From: Terriglobia bacterium
GTDB lineage: Bacteria > Acidobacteriota > Terriglobia > JAIQFV01
DNA: 64,000 nt
Reading direction: 5' to 3'
NCBI GenBank assembly: GCA_020073085.1
Contig: JAIQFV010000005.1
Coordinates: 1 to 64,000 of the forward strand
This document shows positions 25,773-35,400 of the stretch, piece by piece (positions within the stretch are counted from its first letter, which is position 1; each line of letters opens with the position of its first letter). A program made the position numbers and the translations under genes. The notes under the pieces were generated by a model. The model had not been told where the DNA came from. It was given only the letters and a program-made list of their open reading frames with translations, and ran no database searches.

Positions 25773-26560
25773 ATATACTCTCCCTCGAAATGTCCTGCGC
25801 GATGCTCTTGAGCGATTGATTGGAGCGACTGCAGAGTACAGATAAGATTCATGATTCCGGGCCACTGAGAAGCCTTGGTAAGGGCCATCCAACTTGAATC
25901 CCAAAATTCAACTGGAAGACAAATCGAGTTGAACACGGTCTCGATTCAAGGAGATGCGCCATGAATCCTTGAGTCTCGCTGTCAGATTTTTGAGCCCTTG
26001 ACTAACACGGATTTATGGCGCGACCGGCACTCGACTCCTACACCCTGTGGTTGGGTAGGTTCATACCGGCCAATTGTTTAACGAAGGCTCCGAGTATACC
26101 TCGCGAAAAAAGGGGAGGCAAGCTTCGTGAGGAGAATTATTCGAAAAGTGCTTCATTTATTCTTCCATAAATCAGGCAGAAGAATGCCCAAGCGCGGTAA
26201 TTGAGATGAAGCGTGAAGTTTATGTGGCGAGGGCAAGTCCTAATCTTGATAGGGGGGACGCGAAGAAAGTTCGGTCATTTCAGACGATTCGTACAATTCC
26301 CTGTCACCTTGTATTATTATGAATCACTCTGCCATCCTGGGTATTTTCGGCGTGGCGTGCTAATCAATTCAAAATCAATTATATAGATAATCTTATTCAT
26401 GCTGGCCAACAACGTGCTCAGTCATAGGTGTCTCGGGTCTATGAAATGCAAGAGAAGCAGGAATAGAGCGGGAACGAAAACGGATTCATACAGTGAAAGT
26501 CTCCGGGCCTAAATGATTAGAGCGGATCGGTAATTCCGAAGGGCAAAAACGGAGGTAGTC
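25773..26560. other. 788-bp intergenic region, no gene recognised
   Basis: This divergent spacer is locally AT-rich near 26360-26400 and has no open frame with protein character. It must contain the promoters of the S9 peptidase (minus strand) and the anti-sigma-like gene (plus strand), but I could not place them with confidence. Confidence 0.35.
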
Positions 26561-26944
26561 ATGAACATCAGCGAGATTTCCGAAGAAACGATCGAAAGAT
26601 TCCTGCTCGAAGAGCTATCCGAAACAGAGAATGAGCAGGTTATGTGGCGCACGATTTCCAACCGGGACTTTCTGGAACGACTAAGCGCCAAAGAAGACGA
26701 TATGATTAAGAGCTATCTGGTCGGAGATCTCACAGCCCAGGAAGAAGTCCGATTCGAAAAGATTTACCTTTACCATCCCCGTCGCCGGGAGCGGCTCGAG
26801 TTCCTTCAGACAGAGTTGAGAGCCTATGAAGCAGGCATGGAAAAAGAGCTGGCGGCTGAACAGCCCGCGCGCGATGTAGAGATGGTTCTGGTTCCAGTAA
26901 AACCCAAAAGAAAGATTCAACTGAAAACGAAAAGGTTGAATTAA
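26561..26944 (+). CDS. Anti-sigma-like helical cytoplasmic protein (truncated form)
   Basis: A 127-residue protein whose first 90 residues match a pattern common in acidobacterial proteins: EETIERFLLEELSE ... DFLERLSAKEDDMIKSYLVGDLTAQEEVRFEKIYLYHPRRRERLEFLQTELRAYE. In larger relatives this module is the N-terminal cytoplasmic domain in front of a transmembrane helix and a CHAT, FecR-like or TPR region, and is thought to bind sigma factors. Here the protein ends after a basic tail with no membrane helix, so it may be a free binding partner or a truncated remnant. GGAGGTAGTC precedes the ATG, and a strong terminator follows. Confidence 0.75.
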   Translation: MNISEISEETIERFLLEELSETENEQVMWRTISNRDFLERLSAKEDDMIKSYLVGDLTAQEEVRFEKIYLYHPRRRERLEFLQTELRAYEAGMEKELAAEQPARDVEMVLVPVKPKRKIQLKTKRLN

Positions 26945-26989
26945 GGATTCATTCAAAGAGGTCTGTCAACTCCTGATATGGGCAAACTC

Positions 26990-27021
26990 GGGCACGGTCG
27001 CAAGACGGTGCCCATTTTTTT
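26990..27021 (+). terminator. Rho-independent terminator of the anti-sigma-like gene
   Basis: GGGCACGGTC and GACGGTGCCC form a stem with one mismatch around a GCAA loop, followed by A and seven T residues (27015-27021). Confidence 0.88.
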
Positions 27022-27159
27022 GAACTTCAAGGAGTGATATGGTCTTCTGAGTATCGGAAGGCGATACTCTCCGCTCCCCCGAATGACCTCTGCTTCCTAT
27101 TTTCCATTTGAAGACTTGTCTATAATGGGCCGGGTTCGAACGTCCGATGTCCCATGGTC

Positions 27160-27603
27160 TTATCTTCCCTCCAATTCCATGCCTTTTATGGGTACGTCCC
27201 AATGGGCCTCGAGGATCGCAAACCGCCTTTGCTCCTCCCGGGTATAGGTATCCTGGTCCGGGAACAGCTGCCTTTTCAATGCGTCTTCGTCAAACGGCTC
27301 ATTGGCCATCGCAGCATTCTTGAAAACGATGGTTACGCGGTAATCCCAGCGCCCGTCCTCAGTGGCGTGATAACGCGGTTGGTCCATGGAGACTTTGAGT
27401 AGCCGTCCCATGACCACTTGCTTCATAAGGACCGGGTAGTGGTTCTTCTTGAAGAGCTGAAGAAATTCGTCTGCATATCCCCACTTGGCCTTGTAATAAT
27501 ACTCGACGACGAACGGTCTGTCAGCGCTCGAAGAGGGGGTTTGGGCCAGAGCGACCAGCGCGCTTATCCCCATCAGAAAGACTGTAATCACGACTCGCAC
27601 CAT
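27160..27603 (-). CDS. Secreted hypothetical protein
   Basis: A 147-residue protein with a clear signal peptide (MVRVVITVFLMGISALVALAQ, cut after residue 21). The mature part is a single alpha+beta domain with YYYKAKWGYADEFLQLFKKNHYPVLM, and WDYRVTIVFKN, which gives the impression of a ferredoxin-like dimeric alpha/beta-barrel, but the family is not recognised with certainty. The ATG has GAGGAGGAA at six bases. It is monocistronic and converges on the anti-sigma-like gene. Confidence 0.75.
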   Translation of the reverse strand: MVRVVITVFLMGISALVALAQTPSSSADRPFVVEYYYKAKWGYADEFLQLFKKNHYPVLMKQVVMGRLLKVSMDQPRYHATEDGRWDYRVTIVFKNAAMANEPFDEDALKRQLFPDQDTYTREEQRRFAILEAHWDVPIKGMELEGR

Positions 27604-27988
27604 ATCGATTCCTCCTCACCCTTCAGGCAGAAAATGAAGGTTGTGCCCGAGTTTTTCGGAACAAGATTACCGTGAGAAGGAATTGAGGCCAAGCGGAAAA
27701 ACGAGTGATCGAAATCCTGAGGGAATGCCTTCAACGCGATTGAGGGGTGAGCATTGTCCATCAAACAAGATAAATTCCAACAGACATCGACAGATGCCAA
27801 TGCTTCCAGCATGGCCGGCGCTTTCTTTTCTTCATCGGGGCGTGGATCGCCTTGACAAACCCGTGAAGACGGCGTAGATTCTCGTTTTCCGAACATGGTT
27901 TTCATGTCATTGAACATGCCCACCGCGCCGTTCGTGAATACTCCTGTTGTCGGGGAGCGTGGGTGCAAGTGTATGTGCGCCGTTCACT

Positions 27989-28056
27989 GGAGCGGTTGGG
28001 GAGGTGCGGTAACGTAATAAATCGCAGCCTACTCAAGGAGATTTCAAGGCCGCTCC
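27989..28056 (+). promoter_or_regulatory. Candidate antiterminator pairing upstream of the attenuator
   Basis: GGAGCGG at 27989-27995 is the exact complement of CCGCTCC at 28050-28056, which is the 5' arm of the terminator. Pairing of the two would prevent the terminator from forming. The small hairpin at 28005-28026 lies between. This is the expected layout of a transcription attenuator or riboswitch expression platform; no known ligand class was recognised. Confidence 0.5.
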
Positions 28057-28075
28057 GGATGAGCGGCCTTTTTTT
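28046..28075 (+). terminator. Perfect intrinsic terminator 11 bases before the ATP-grasp start
   Basis: AAGGCCGCTC and GAGCGGCCTT are perfectly complementary around a five-base loop, and seven T residues follow (28069-28075). Because it immediately precedes the start codon of the next gene on the same strand, it is better read as an attenuator than as the end of an upstream transcript; the closest upstream gene points the other way. Confidence 0.85.
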
Positions 28076-28085
28076 ATGGAGAATA

Positions 28086-29048
28086 ATGATGACCAAACTC
28101 AAACGGCCCATTGCCATCTATCACGAACATCCCGATTGGTTTCGACCCCTTTTTGAGGAATTCGACCGCCGGGGAACTCCGTATATCCGGATAGACGCTC
28201 GCCAGCACCAGTTCGACGTTGCTTCGCGGGACGGCGAGTACTCATTGTTTTTCAATCGGATGAGTCCTTCGGCCTACACCCGGGGGAACGGTCACGGGAT
28301 TTTTTACACCCTCAATTTCCTCGCTCACCTCGAACGGTTAGGGGTCAGGGTGGTGAACGGCTACAGGGCCTTTACCGTGGAGACCTCTAAGGCGCAACAA
28401 CTTTCCCTGCTCGAATCGCTGGGTCTTACTTATCCGCGAGCGCGGGTGATCAATCATCCAGCCGAAGCGGCGCAAGCTGCCGAGGGCCTGCGTTTCCCGG
28501 TGGTGGTGAAGCCCAACCTGGGCGGAAGCGGTGCCGGCATTGTCCGTTTTGACCGCTTCGAGGACCTCTCCCGCGCGGCGGTGGAAGGTCGGCTGGCATT
28601 GGGACTCGATCAGACCGCCCTGGTGCAGGAATATATTCCAGCGCGAGGAGGGTTCATTACCCGGGTTGAGGTTCTGGGGGGGAAGTATCTCTATGCCATT
28701 AAGGTTTACTTCACCGGTGACAGTTTCAACCTCTGCCCCGCCGACATCTGCCAGACGACGGAGGGGGTGGAACTCGCGCGCTCCGCGTGTCCGGTGGATG
28801 CCCCCAAGAACAAGATGAAGGTGGAAGCGGTCACGCCGCCGCGGGAGGTGATCGAAGCCGTGGAGCGGATCATGCAAACCGCCGGGATAGAGGTGGGGGG
28901 CGTCGAATATATCGTCGACGACCGCGACGGGAAGCTGCTCTATTACGACATCAACGCCCTGTCAAACTTCGTTGCCGATGGACCGCACGTTGTTGGATTC
29001 AATCCATACGCGCGCCTGGCCGACTTCTTGGAAACGGAGGCCCGCTGA
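28086..29048 (+). CDS. RimK/glutathione-synthetase-like ATP-grasp ligase
   Basis: A 320-residue ATP-grasp enzyme. After a Rossmann-like N-terminus (RPIAIYHEHPDWFRPLFEEFDRRG) come the ATP-grasp central motifs: FPVVVKPNLGGSGAGIVRF (nucleotide-binding lysine and Gly-rich loop, about residues 138-156), LVQEYIPA, and a C-terminal metal site in VEYIVDDRDGKLLYYDINALSNF. It should ligate a carboxylate to an amine or thiol with ATP; the partner substrate is unknown. Two adjacent ATGs (28086 and 28089) follow GGAGAATA. The frame is open further upstream through the terminator, but that stretch is the leader. The stop overlaps the next start (TGATG). Confidence 0.88.
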   Translation: MMTKLKRPIAIYHEHPDWFRPLFEEFDRRGTPYIRIDARQHQFDVASRDGEYSLFFNRMSPSAYTRGNGHGIFYTLNFLAHLERLGVRVVNGYRAFTVETSKAQQLSLLESLGLTYPRARVINHPAEAAQAAEGLRFPVVVKPNLGGSGAGIVRFDRFEDLSRAAVEGRLALGLDQTALVQEYIPARGGFITRVEVLGGKYLYAIKVYFTGDSFNLCPADICQTTEGVELARSACPVDAPKNKMKVEAVTPPREVIEAVERIMQTAGIEVGGVEYIVDDRDGKLLYYDINALSNFVADGPHVVGFNPYARLADFLETEAR

Positions 29049-30130
29049 TGCGTTACGGATATTGGCTTCCAGTGTTTGGCGGTTGGCTGCGGAACGTCGA
29101 GGACGAGGGGATGGAACCGACGTGGGAGTACAACAGCCGGCTGGCGAGGCGCAGCGAGGAGATCGGGTTCGACCTCACCTTGATCGCTGAACTGAATCTG
29201 AATGATATTAAGGGGATTCACGCTCCTGCCCTCGACGCCTGGTCGACGGCGGCCGCGCTGGCCGCGGTGACCCGGAGGCTGGAATTGATGGTCGCGGTCC
29301 GCCCCACTTTCCATCTGCCCGCGCTGCTGGCCAAGCAGGCGGCAAACATCGACCGCATCAGCGGCGGCCGCCTTTCACTCAATGTGGTCTCTTCATGGTG
29401 GGCGGATGAAGCGAGACAGTACGGGGTTCACTTTGAGCAGCATGATGATCGCTATGCGCGAACCGCGGAGTGGCTTCAAGTGTTGAACGGCGTATGGAGC
29501 CGTGACCATTTTTCATTCACGGGCAAATACTATCGGGTCGAGGACACGGTGTTGCAGCCCAAGCCCGTTTCACGCCCACGCCCCACCCTCTATGCGGGCG
29601 GCGAGTCTGAAGCCGCAAAGGAGCTGATCGCCGGGGAGTGCGATGCCTACGTCATGCACGGGGATCCCCCGGAGCGGATCGCACACAAGATCGCCGACCT
29701 TTCGTCGCGCCGCATGCGAATGAATTTGCCTCGTATGAAGTTCGGGGTGGCCGCCTATGCCATCGTGCGGGATACGGAAGAGGAAGCGCGGCAGGAACTG
29801 CGTCGGATCACTGACGTGAAGCAGAGTGCTGCCGGGTATGGGAACTACCAAGAGTGGCTGGCAGGGACCCAACTGGAGCAGAAGGTTTCTTTGGAGGATT
29901 ATTCGGTGTCGAACCGGGGCCTGCGGTCGGGTTTGGTGGGGACGGCCGAGCAAGTCCGGATGAGAATCGCGGAGTTCGAGGCAGCGGGCGTGGATCTGTT
30001 GCTGCTGCAATTCAGCCCGCAACTGGAAGAGATGGAACGCTTCGCCGAGACCGTCATTTCTCGTGGAAGTTCCTTAAGCCATGAGAGGGCGACCCTTGAT
30101 AACACATGGCAGGCAAGCATGGGGAGCTAA
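29048..30130 (+). CDS. LLM-class flavin-dependent monooxygenase
   Basis: A 360-residue bacterial-luciferase-like enzyme. N-terminus MRYGYWLPVFGGWLRNVEDEG, then LELMVAVRPTFHLPALLAKQAANIDRISGGRLSLNVVSSWWADEARQYG, the hallmark of alkanesulfonate and dimethylsulfone monooxygenases (SsuD/SfnG type) that bind FMNH2 supplied by a separate reductase. GGESEAAKELIAGECDAYVMHGD matches the flavin phosphate region. It oxidises a small organosulfur or similar substrate; no flavin reductase or transporter lies nearby. The start overlaps the ATP-grasp stop (TGATG), so the pair is translationally coupled and probably catalyses linked steps. Confidence 0.9.
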   Translation: MRYGYWLPVFGGWLRNVEDEGMEPTWEYNSRLARRSEEIGFDLTLIAELNLNDIKGIHAPALDAWSTAAALAAVTRRLELMVAVRPTFHLPALLAKQAANIDRISGGRLSLNVVSSWWADEARQYGVHFEQHDDRYARTAEWLQVLNGVWSRDHFSFTGKYYRVEDTVLQPKPVSRPRPTLYAGGESEAAKELIAGECDAYVMHGDPPERIAHKIADLSSRRMRMNLPRMKFGVAAYAIVRDTEEEARQELRRITDVKQSAAGYGNYQEWLAGTQLEQKVSLEDYSVSNRGLRSGLVGTAEQVRMRIAEFEAAGVDLLLLQFSPQLEEMERFAETVISRGSSLSHERATLDNTWQASMGS

Positions 30131-30239
30131 TACGGGAAATAGCATGCCAAATGGACAGGGGATCAGGAAGGCAAGTCGCCCTCCAGGACCATCTCTGGAT
30201 CTCAAGCGGGGGCAACCGAGCTAAAGACTGAACAATCCG

Positions 30240-31391
30240 CTAATGCTTTTCTGTTGCTTCAGCCATCAGCCCTTCCAGCCACACGTCTTGATCCATGATG
30301 CGAGTTTTCCATCTCGGCCGCAGTCGGTCGAGCAAAAAGGCCTGCGCCATGCCCGAGTAATAAAAACGGATATCTCCTTGCCGGGCGGACTGCATCCGCA
30401 TGTTCATGAGTTCTTTCGACCATTGACCGGGAAAAGTCTTGTACTTCTGAAAATCGGGATCGACAGACAATTCCGGCAGCGGTACGTAATCCCGGTTCAA
30501 AGACGCCTCGCGCCAGACCGCCAATTCGATGTACTTGGCAAGGCCCTCCAACCACTCCATGTGGCGCTCATAGTTCATCATCGAGACGTCCAACCCGTGC
30601 CGCTGGCGCCTTTCGCGTCGCGCGGCCAGGAACTCTCGGGCCAGGCTGGCCTCTTCCTCGTCCGAACTTGCATTCACCGCCCGGGCCAAGAGCGTCAGCT
30701 CCAATTTCCATGATTTCTGCAACTCGGAATTCTCCCACGGATAGTTCGTCTCAACCCGATACGCCTTCCTCGCCTCGGCAAAACGGTCCGGAGCCATCCC
30801 TGCCTGGAAGGCGTGAAAGGATTCGTGCAGCAGGATCGCAATATGGAAGTCAGAGCTATTGAGGTTGAACAGTCGCATGGGCAGACGGTAAGGAAACACC
30901 GGCTTCAGGAATCCCGGGATGTGATCCCGCAAGTTGTTCGCAAAGGATATCTGCATCCACTCCTTGGTGGGCAGGCTCGCTGCCCAGCGATTGCCGATCG
31001 GTACGGCAAAGGCCACGCTCTCCGGATTGTGAATTCGATAATAGGGATTTCCCAGGAAAGTGTCCCCGGAAACCTGTTCCCAGCCGGGAGGTGGATTGGG
31101 ATCACCCACGAGGAAACCATATTGCTCGTTGCGGGAGAGAAAGGGGATCTCCGCCCGGCCCCAATCCGGCCAGAGAGATTCGCCGACAGTCTGTTTCAGG
31201 TGGAGCGCCTCCGCAAGAAATGACTTCTCCTGTGGGTCGAGGCGATCAATGAACCTGGAGTGAGCAGGAAGCCCCCGATTGCTCAGGAACGACACGCCCG
31301 CGGCAGCGAGAATCAGGATGAACAGAATGAGTATGCCAGTCCTTAGTATCCGTCGGATCTTGCCCAAGATGTCCCTCCCTGCGGTATCCAT
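30240..31391 (-). CDS. Putative membrane-anchored zinc-metallopeptidase-like protein
   Basis: A 383-residue protein of no family I can name. A hydrophobic segment near residues 17-40 would anchor it in the inner membrane with the rest outside. ILLHESFHAFQ (about residue 190) is a HExxH zinc site, and ENSELQKSWKLE plus HMEWLEGLAKYIELAVW downstream supply a possible third ligand Glu, the layout of gluzincins. A TTG at 31367 preceded by GGGAGGG at five bases is an alternative start; it would remove only the N-terminal eight residues. Whether it is an active peptidase is unknown. Confidence 0.7.
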   Translation of the reverse strand: MDTAGRDILGKIRRILRTGILILFILILAAAGVSFLSNRGLPAHSRFIDRLDPQEKSFLAEALHLKQTVGESLWPDWGRAEIPFLSRNEQYGFLVGDPNPPPGWEQVSGDTFLGNPYYRIHNPESVAFAVPIGNRWAASLPTKEWMQISFANNLRDHIPGFLKPVFPYRLPMRLFNLNSSDFHIAILLHESFHAFQAGMAPDRFAEARKAYRVETNYPWENSELQKSWKLELTLLARAVNASSDEEEASLAREFLAARRERRQRHGLDVSMMNYERHMEWLEGLAKYIELAVWREASLNRDYVPLPELSVDPDFQKYKTFPGQWSKELMNMRMQSARQGDIRFYYSGMAQAFLLDRLRPRWKTRIMDQDVWLEGLMAEATEKH

Positions 31392-31414
31392 GAAAGGCCA
31401 CAAAGGATTACTGA

Positions 31415-32221
31415 CTACCTCTGAGCCAGTGCCGACATAAACCCCCCGGATCCCAGCAAGGATTGGCCTCCATCACAAACGTACACGGCCCCGGTGATGT
31501 AAGCGGCAGCGTCGGAGCACAGAAACAAGGCCAGATCGGCAATTTCGTCTTTGGTTCCAAAGCGCTGAAGGGGGATCGTTCGACTGAGCTTCTGTTTGAT
31601 TTCTTCCGTGGGACTCAACCGGCGCATCCCTTCGGTATCGGCAATGGGTCCCGGGGCGATCGAGTTGACGCGCACCCCCGCTTTTCCCCACTCAATCGCC
31701 AGCGTCCGGGTCAGCATGTCCACTCCCGCCTTGGCGGCGCAGACATGCGATTGCATGGCAACAGGAATGAACGCATGGGTGGCGGAAATGCTGACGATCG
31801 AGGCGCCGGGTTTCCTCAAATGCTCATACGCGGCGCGGCAGGTGTTGAATGTTCCAAGCAGGTCGATGTCAATCACCGATTTGAAGCCGTTGGAAGACAT
31901 GCCGAGGGACAGGGCAGGAAAATTCCCCGCCGCGCCACAGAGCAGGATATCAATTTCGCCAAAGTCGTCACGGGCTTTTTTCAGCGCGGATTCGAGGGCC
32001 GGGTAATCGCGCACGTCGGCGGCATACCCCGACGCGATTCCTCCCTGGGCTTTAATGGAGGCAGAAGCCTGATCGAGTTTGTCCCGGGTACGTCCCAGCA
32101 GGGCGACCTTGGCGCCGTGTTCCGCAAATCGTTCCGCAATGCGGAGGTTGATGCCGCTGCCTCCGCCGGTTACAAATGCCACCTTGCCTTTCAGTAGATG
32201 ATCTCGAAAAGTACTGGCCAT
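31415..32221 (-). CDS. SDR oxidoreductase resembling 2,4-dienoyl-CoA reductase
   Basis: A 268-residue short-chain dehydrogenase with the NAD(P) motif VTGGGSGINLRIAERFAEHGAKVALLGRT (about residues 14-42), CGAAGNFPALSLGMSSNGF, and the catalytic Ser in VSISATHAFIP. The usual YxxxK is replaced: the Lys is kept in SHVCAAKAGVDMLTRTLAIEWG, but the Tyr position is not. This matches peroxisomal-type 2,4-dienoyl-CoA reductases, which lack that Tyr, and the following APGPIADTEGMRRLSP fits as well. It would reduce 2,4-dienoyl-CoA with NADPH in unsaturated fatty acid oxidation. CAGGAG precedes the ATG; an ATG 18 codons upstream lacks such a site. Confidence 0.85.
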   Translation of the reverse strand: MASTFRDHLLKGKVAFVTGGGSGINLRIAERFAEHGAKVALLGRTRDKLDQASASIKAQGGIASGYAADVRDYPALESALKKARDDFGEIDILLCGAAGNFPALSLGMSSNGFKSVIDIDLLGTFNTCRAAYEHLRKPGASIVSISATHAFIPVAMQSHVCAAKAGVDMLTRTLAIEWGKAGVRVNSIAPGPIADTEGMRRLSPTEEIKQKLSRTIPLQRFGTKDEIADLALFLCSDAAAYITGAVYVCDGGQSLLGSGGFMSALAQR

Positions 32222-32309
32222 GGGGAGTGCTCCTGAGGGGCTTGAGATTTGATTCGGCAGAAGGCGGTTCGACAAGGGGCTATGCTAACATGATTAATAC
32301 TCAAGAAAG

Positions 32310-32456
32310 GGTGGAATTACACCGGGGAGACGCAGAGGGGTTACCTACGCATTGTCGCGGTCGGTCCGATGGCTGAGACCGTCGTGTCCTAAGGCGTGGC
32401 AATGCCAGGCGGCTAATTCTGAATTTCTCTGCGGACTCCGCGCCTCCGCGTTGAGA
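32310..32456. repeat. Text-like gagacgcagagg repeat remnants
   Basis: The spacer downstream of the alpha-2-macroglobulin gene carries acaccggggagacgcagagg (about 32318-32338) and its rough complement ctctgcggactccgcgcctc (about 32428-32448), forming an imperfect inverted repeat of a type seen also near 13605-13640 and 22984-23010. No gene is supported. Confidence 0.5.
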
Positions 32457-35400
32457 TCATTTGCTCTCTTCTTTTCGGTCTACGACCGTGATCCGGACCT
32501 CGCTGCCATTGGTCCGGATCTCGGGTACGTACATCGCGTACCCGAGCGTCGGCAAGGCATGGAATTTTCCCGGCGCCTCTGCCCGCAAATCGTACCGGAT
32601 CTCCCAGATCCCCTGGGGCAGCTTGTCAATGAACAGTGCTACCTTGCGATCGCGCAGCTCCTGATACACCCAGCGCGACCGGCCGGTATAAGAAGATTCA
32701 GATTGAAGAGATGAACCCTCTCCGACTTTGGACTTTGGACCTTGGACTTTGGACTGTTCTTCTAGGGCGCCGGCCTTCAACTCCTTCGCATATATCGGCT
32801 CCCCACTTCGAACTTGAACGGCCTCCAGACCCGCGGGCTTGAGGTCTTCAAAGACAAGATACTCATAGTTGTTCTTCGCTTCAATGGTTAGGACGGTCTG
32901 CACCCGATCGCCGCTGGTGACCGATTCCCCGTCATTGAGGGGTTGCCGGTCGTACACATAGCCTTTCAAGAGCGTGGGATGTCCCACCAGTTTGTAATAT
33001 TGGCGGCGAACAAAGATTTCGTTGCCGGCGGCGGGAATGGGCTCTTCGAGGCTGAAATAGCGGGTCTGAACGGAAAAATAGAGGGGGCTGTTTCCGCTCT
33101 TCCGCTTGATGCGAATTTCGTTGGCCCCGTCGACAAGGTCCTTTGCATCCACCGGGAATTGAGACGGGGCGGTCAGGGCGTCGTCCGGGGTGATTTGTTT
33201 GGTGGCGATCATGTGACCGTTAACGGAAAGCTCGTATTCGACTTCGGGATGCAGCTCCCCGCTGGATCTCAAATAATCGGTGAGTGAAAGAATCGTGATG
33301 GCGGTGTCGCGTGTGCTATTCCACTGCGCGCCCCTGCGATTCTTGATCAGCCAGTTGGTCACCGGCTCCACGAGCTTGTTCTGCGGATCGATGGCCAGCA
33401 GCGCTCGCAAGGCGAAAGAGGTGGCTTCGACGCCCCCGTCGGACCACCGCCAGTAAATCCCATCCTCTCCCCAATGGGCCGTGGGGATGACGCCTTTTTC
33501 AGAGTCCTGGCCGCCTTTTTGGATGATGGAAAGATCCGGCCGGGTATCAATCTTGACGCCATTCTCAAGGTTGCGGATTAACGTTTTAGCTTGATCTGTG
33601 TAACCCAGATGGTTGGCGCTCAGGGCCAACAACGACCGGGTGTAGGCGTTGAGCGGGTCGCGGTTCTTCCAGAGATTGTCGAAGGCCTTGGAAACCGGAG
33701 AGGCGATCTTGGAGAGTTTCATGGAATGATAGTAGGTCGATACCGCATGCAGCATCCACGCCTGGAGATCATAGTTGTTTTCCTGCTCGACGAGGGTTTT
33801 CTGCAAATAGTCGACGCCACGATCCAGCACCTCCGGTTTTAACTTAATGCCGGCGTCGCGGGCGAGGGTCAGGCCCCACACGATATAGGCGGTCATAAAT
33901 GGATCGGTGTCGCCGTCCTTCCACCAACCCCAGCCGCCATCCGAGTGCTGAAAATCATAGAGACGCTTCAAGCTTTGCTGGGTGACGTCATCCAGAAGCT
34001 GGAGGTCATTCGAGCCGCGGGGGTGAGTCTGTGCGGCAAATTCCTGCTCGACCCCTCCGAACACTTTACCCATGACCAATTCAGGCCGCAGTCCCAGATC
34101 CTTCAAGGTCTTTGCCACGACCACGGCGGGAAGGAACCGGCTCATGGTTTGTTCCGTACAGCCGTACGGATAGTCGATGAGGTAGGGAAGGGCATCGAGC
34201 ATGGTAACCGCCATGCTGGGGGCCACCTGAACGGTCATCACTGTGGATTCCGGTTTGCGGTCTTTGGGTACGTCGAGCTTGACGGTGATCTCATCCCCGC
34301 GCATCTTGCCGGACTTCGCAATGAATTTCTCAATGCCGTGCTCATAAATAGGGAAGGATTTTTCCATTGCATCGGCATAAGCCCCGCCGCGTCCCGTGAC
34401 TTTGAGCTTGGCTTCACCGGGCTTTTGGACGGACACAATCCAGTCGGCCCTCGCCTCGCCGTTGGCAGGAATTTGAACCGGTGCCTGCTCACCCTTGACG
34501 GGAGAACCCTTGACGACGATGCCTGTCACGACAAGGCCCTGGGCATCGAGAGATGGGGTGACCGTCATAGGTTTATCGGTATTGTTATTCATCACAGCAG
34601 AGATGGTGACCTGATCACCCACAAGGAAGAACCGAGGTGCCTGCAAGCGCACAATCAAGGGCTGCTGCGTTCTAGTCGTCGACGAGGCAATGCCGAACTG
34701 GTTCGCCTCGCTCTCGACGCGCGCAGTGGCCTTCCAGGCGGTTAAGGAATCAGGGAACTTCACTTTGACGGTCGCCTTGCCATCTTTGTCGGTCACCACG
34801 TCGGGTTGCCAAAAGACCGTGGCCCGGAAATCAGTCCGGACTTGGACGGCGGGTTCCACTCCGGGCGTACCAGGCGGGGGAGGCGGTGGGGGTGGTGGCG
34901 CAGCAGAAGGTGTTTTTAGAGCCCCTTCAGCCAATTGGACAAGGTTTGTAACTTTAGAAGCAGCCCCCATGGATTCGAAGACCATGACTTTGTCTCCGGC
35001 CTGCATCCTTCCATTCTTCGAAACCAACCCGCCAATGACTCCGCCAAGCCTCCCACCGCCAACGCCGCCTCCCATCCCGGTACCGAATTCAGCTTTAAAT
35101 TTGTCGAGTCTATCCTCCGCCAGCTGGCGCTCATCCACCAGTTCTTTGTCGGGGCCTTCGACCAGCTTCGTAAAGCTTTTTTGGTTAAACGTGCTTTCAT
35201 TTTGAATACGGTTGTATCGTTTGGTCCCGTAGAAGAACTGGCGCGGATCTCCCGCATAATCCTGTTGAATGTAGTAAACCGATTCATCGACCAGCCCCAA
35301 CCCCACCTCGGCAGCGATGGGTTTCCCATCAAAAGTCCGGGTGGTGACGACGAGGGTGCCTTCCTCGCGCGGCTGGTACTGCTCGCGATCGGCCTTCACG

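Larger units (their letters stand above)
27604..28085. other. Leader and intergenic region before the ATP-grasp operon
   Basis: No credible gene lies here. A weak promoter candidate (TTGTCG 27947-27952, 17-base spacer, TGTATG 27970-27975) faces the ATP-grasp gene. The predicted leader of about 100 nucleotides would carry a hairpin tgcggt/atcgca (28005-28026) and a perfect intrinsic terminator just before the start codon. Confidence 0.45.

Noticed and set aside
27960-28045. T-box leader
   Set aside because: A loosely similar GGTGCGGTAACG motif is present, but no specifier stem and no proper antiterminator bulge; the downstream genes are not aminoacyl-tRNA or amino-acid genes.
27963-28085. Upstream extension of the ATP-grasp reading frame by 41 codons
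   Set aside because: It would run through an intrinsic terminator; the protein aligns to RimK-like enzymes only from the downstream ATG, which has its own ribosome site.
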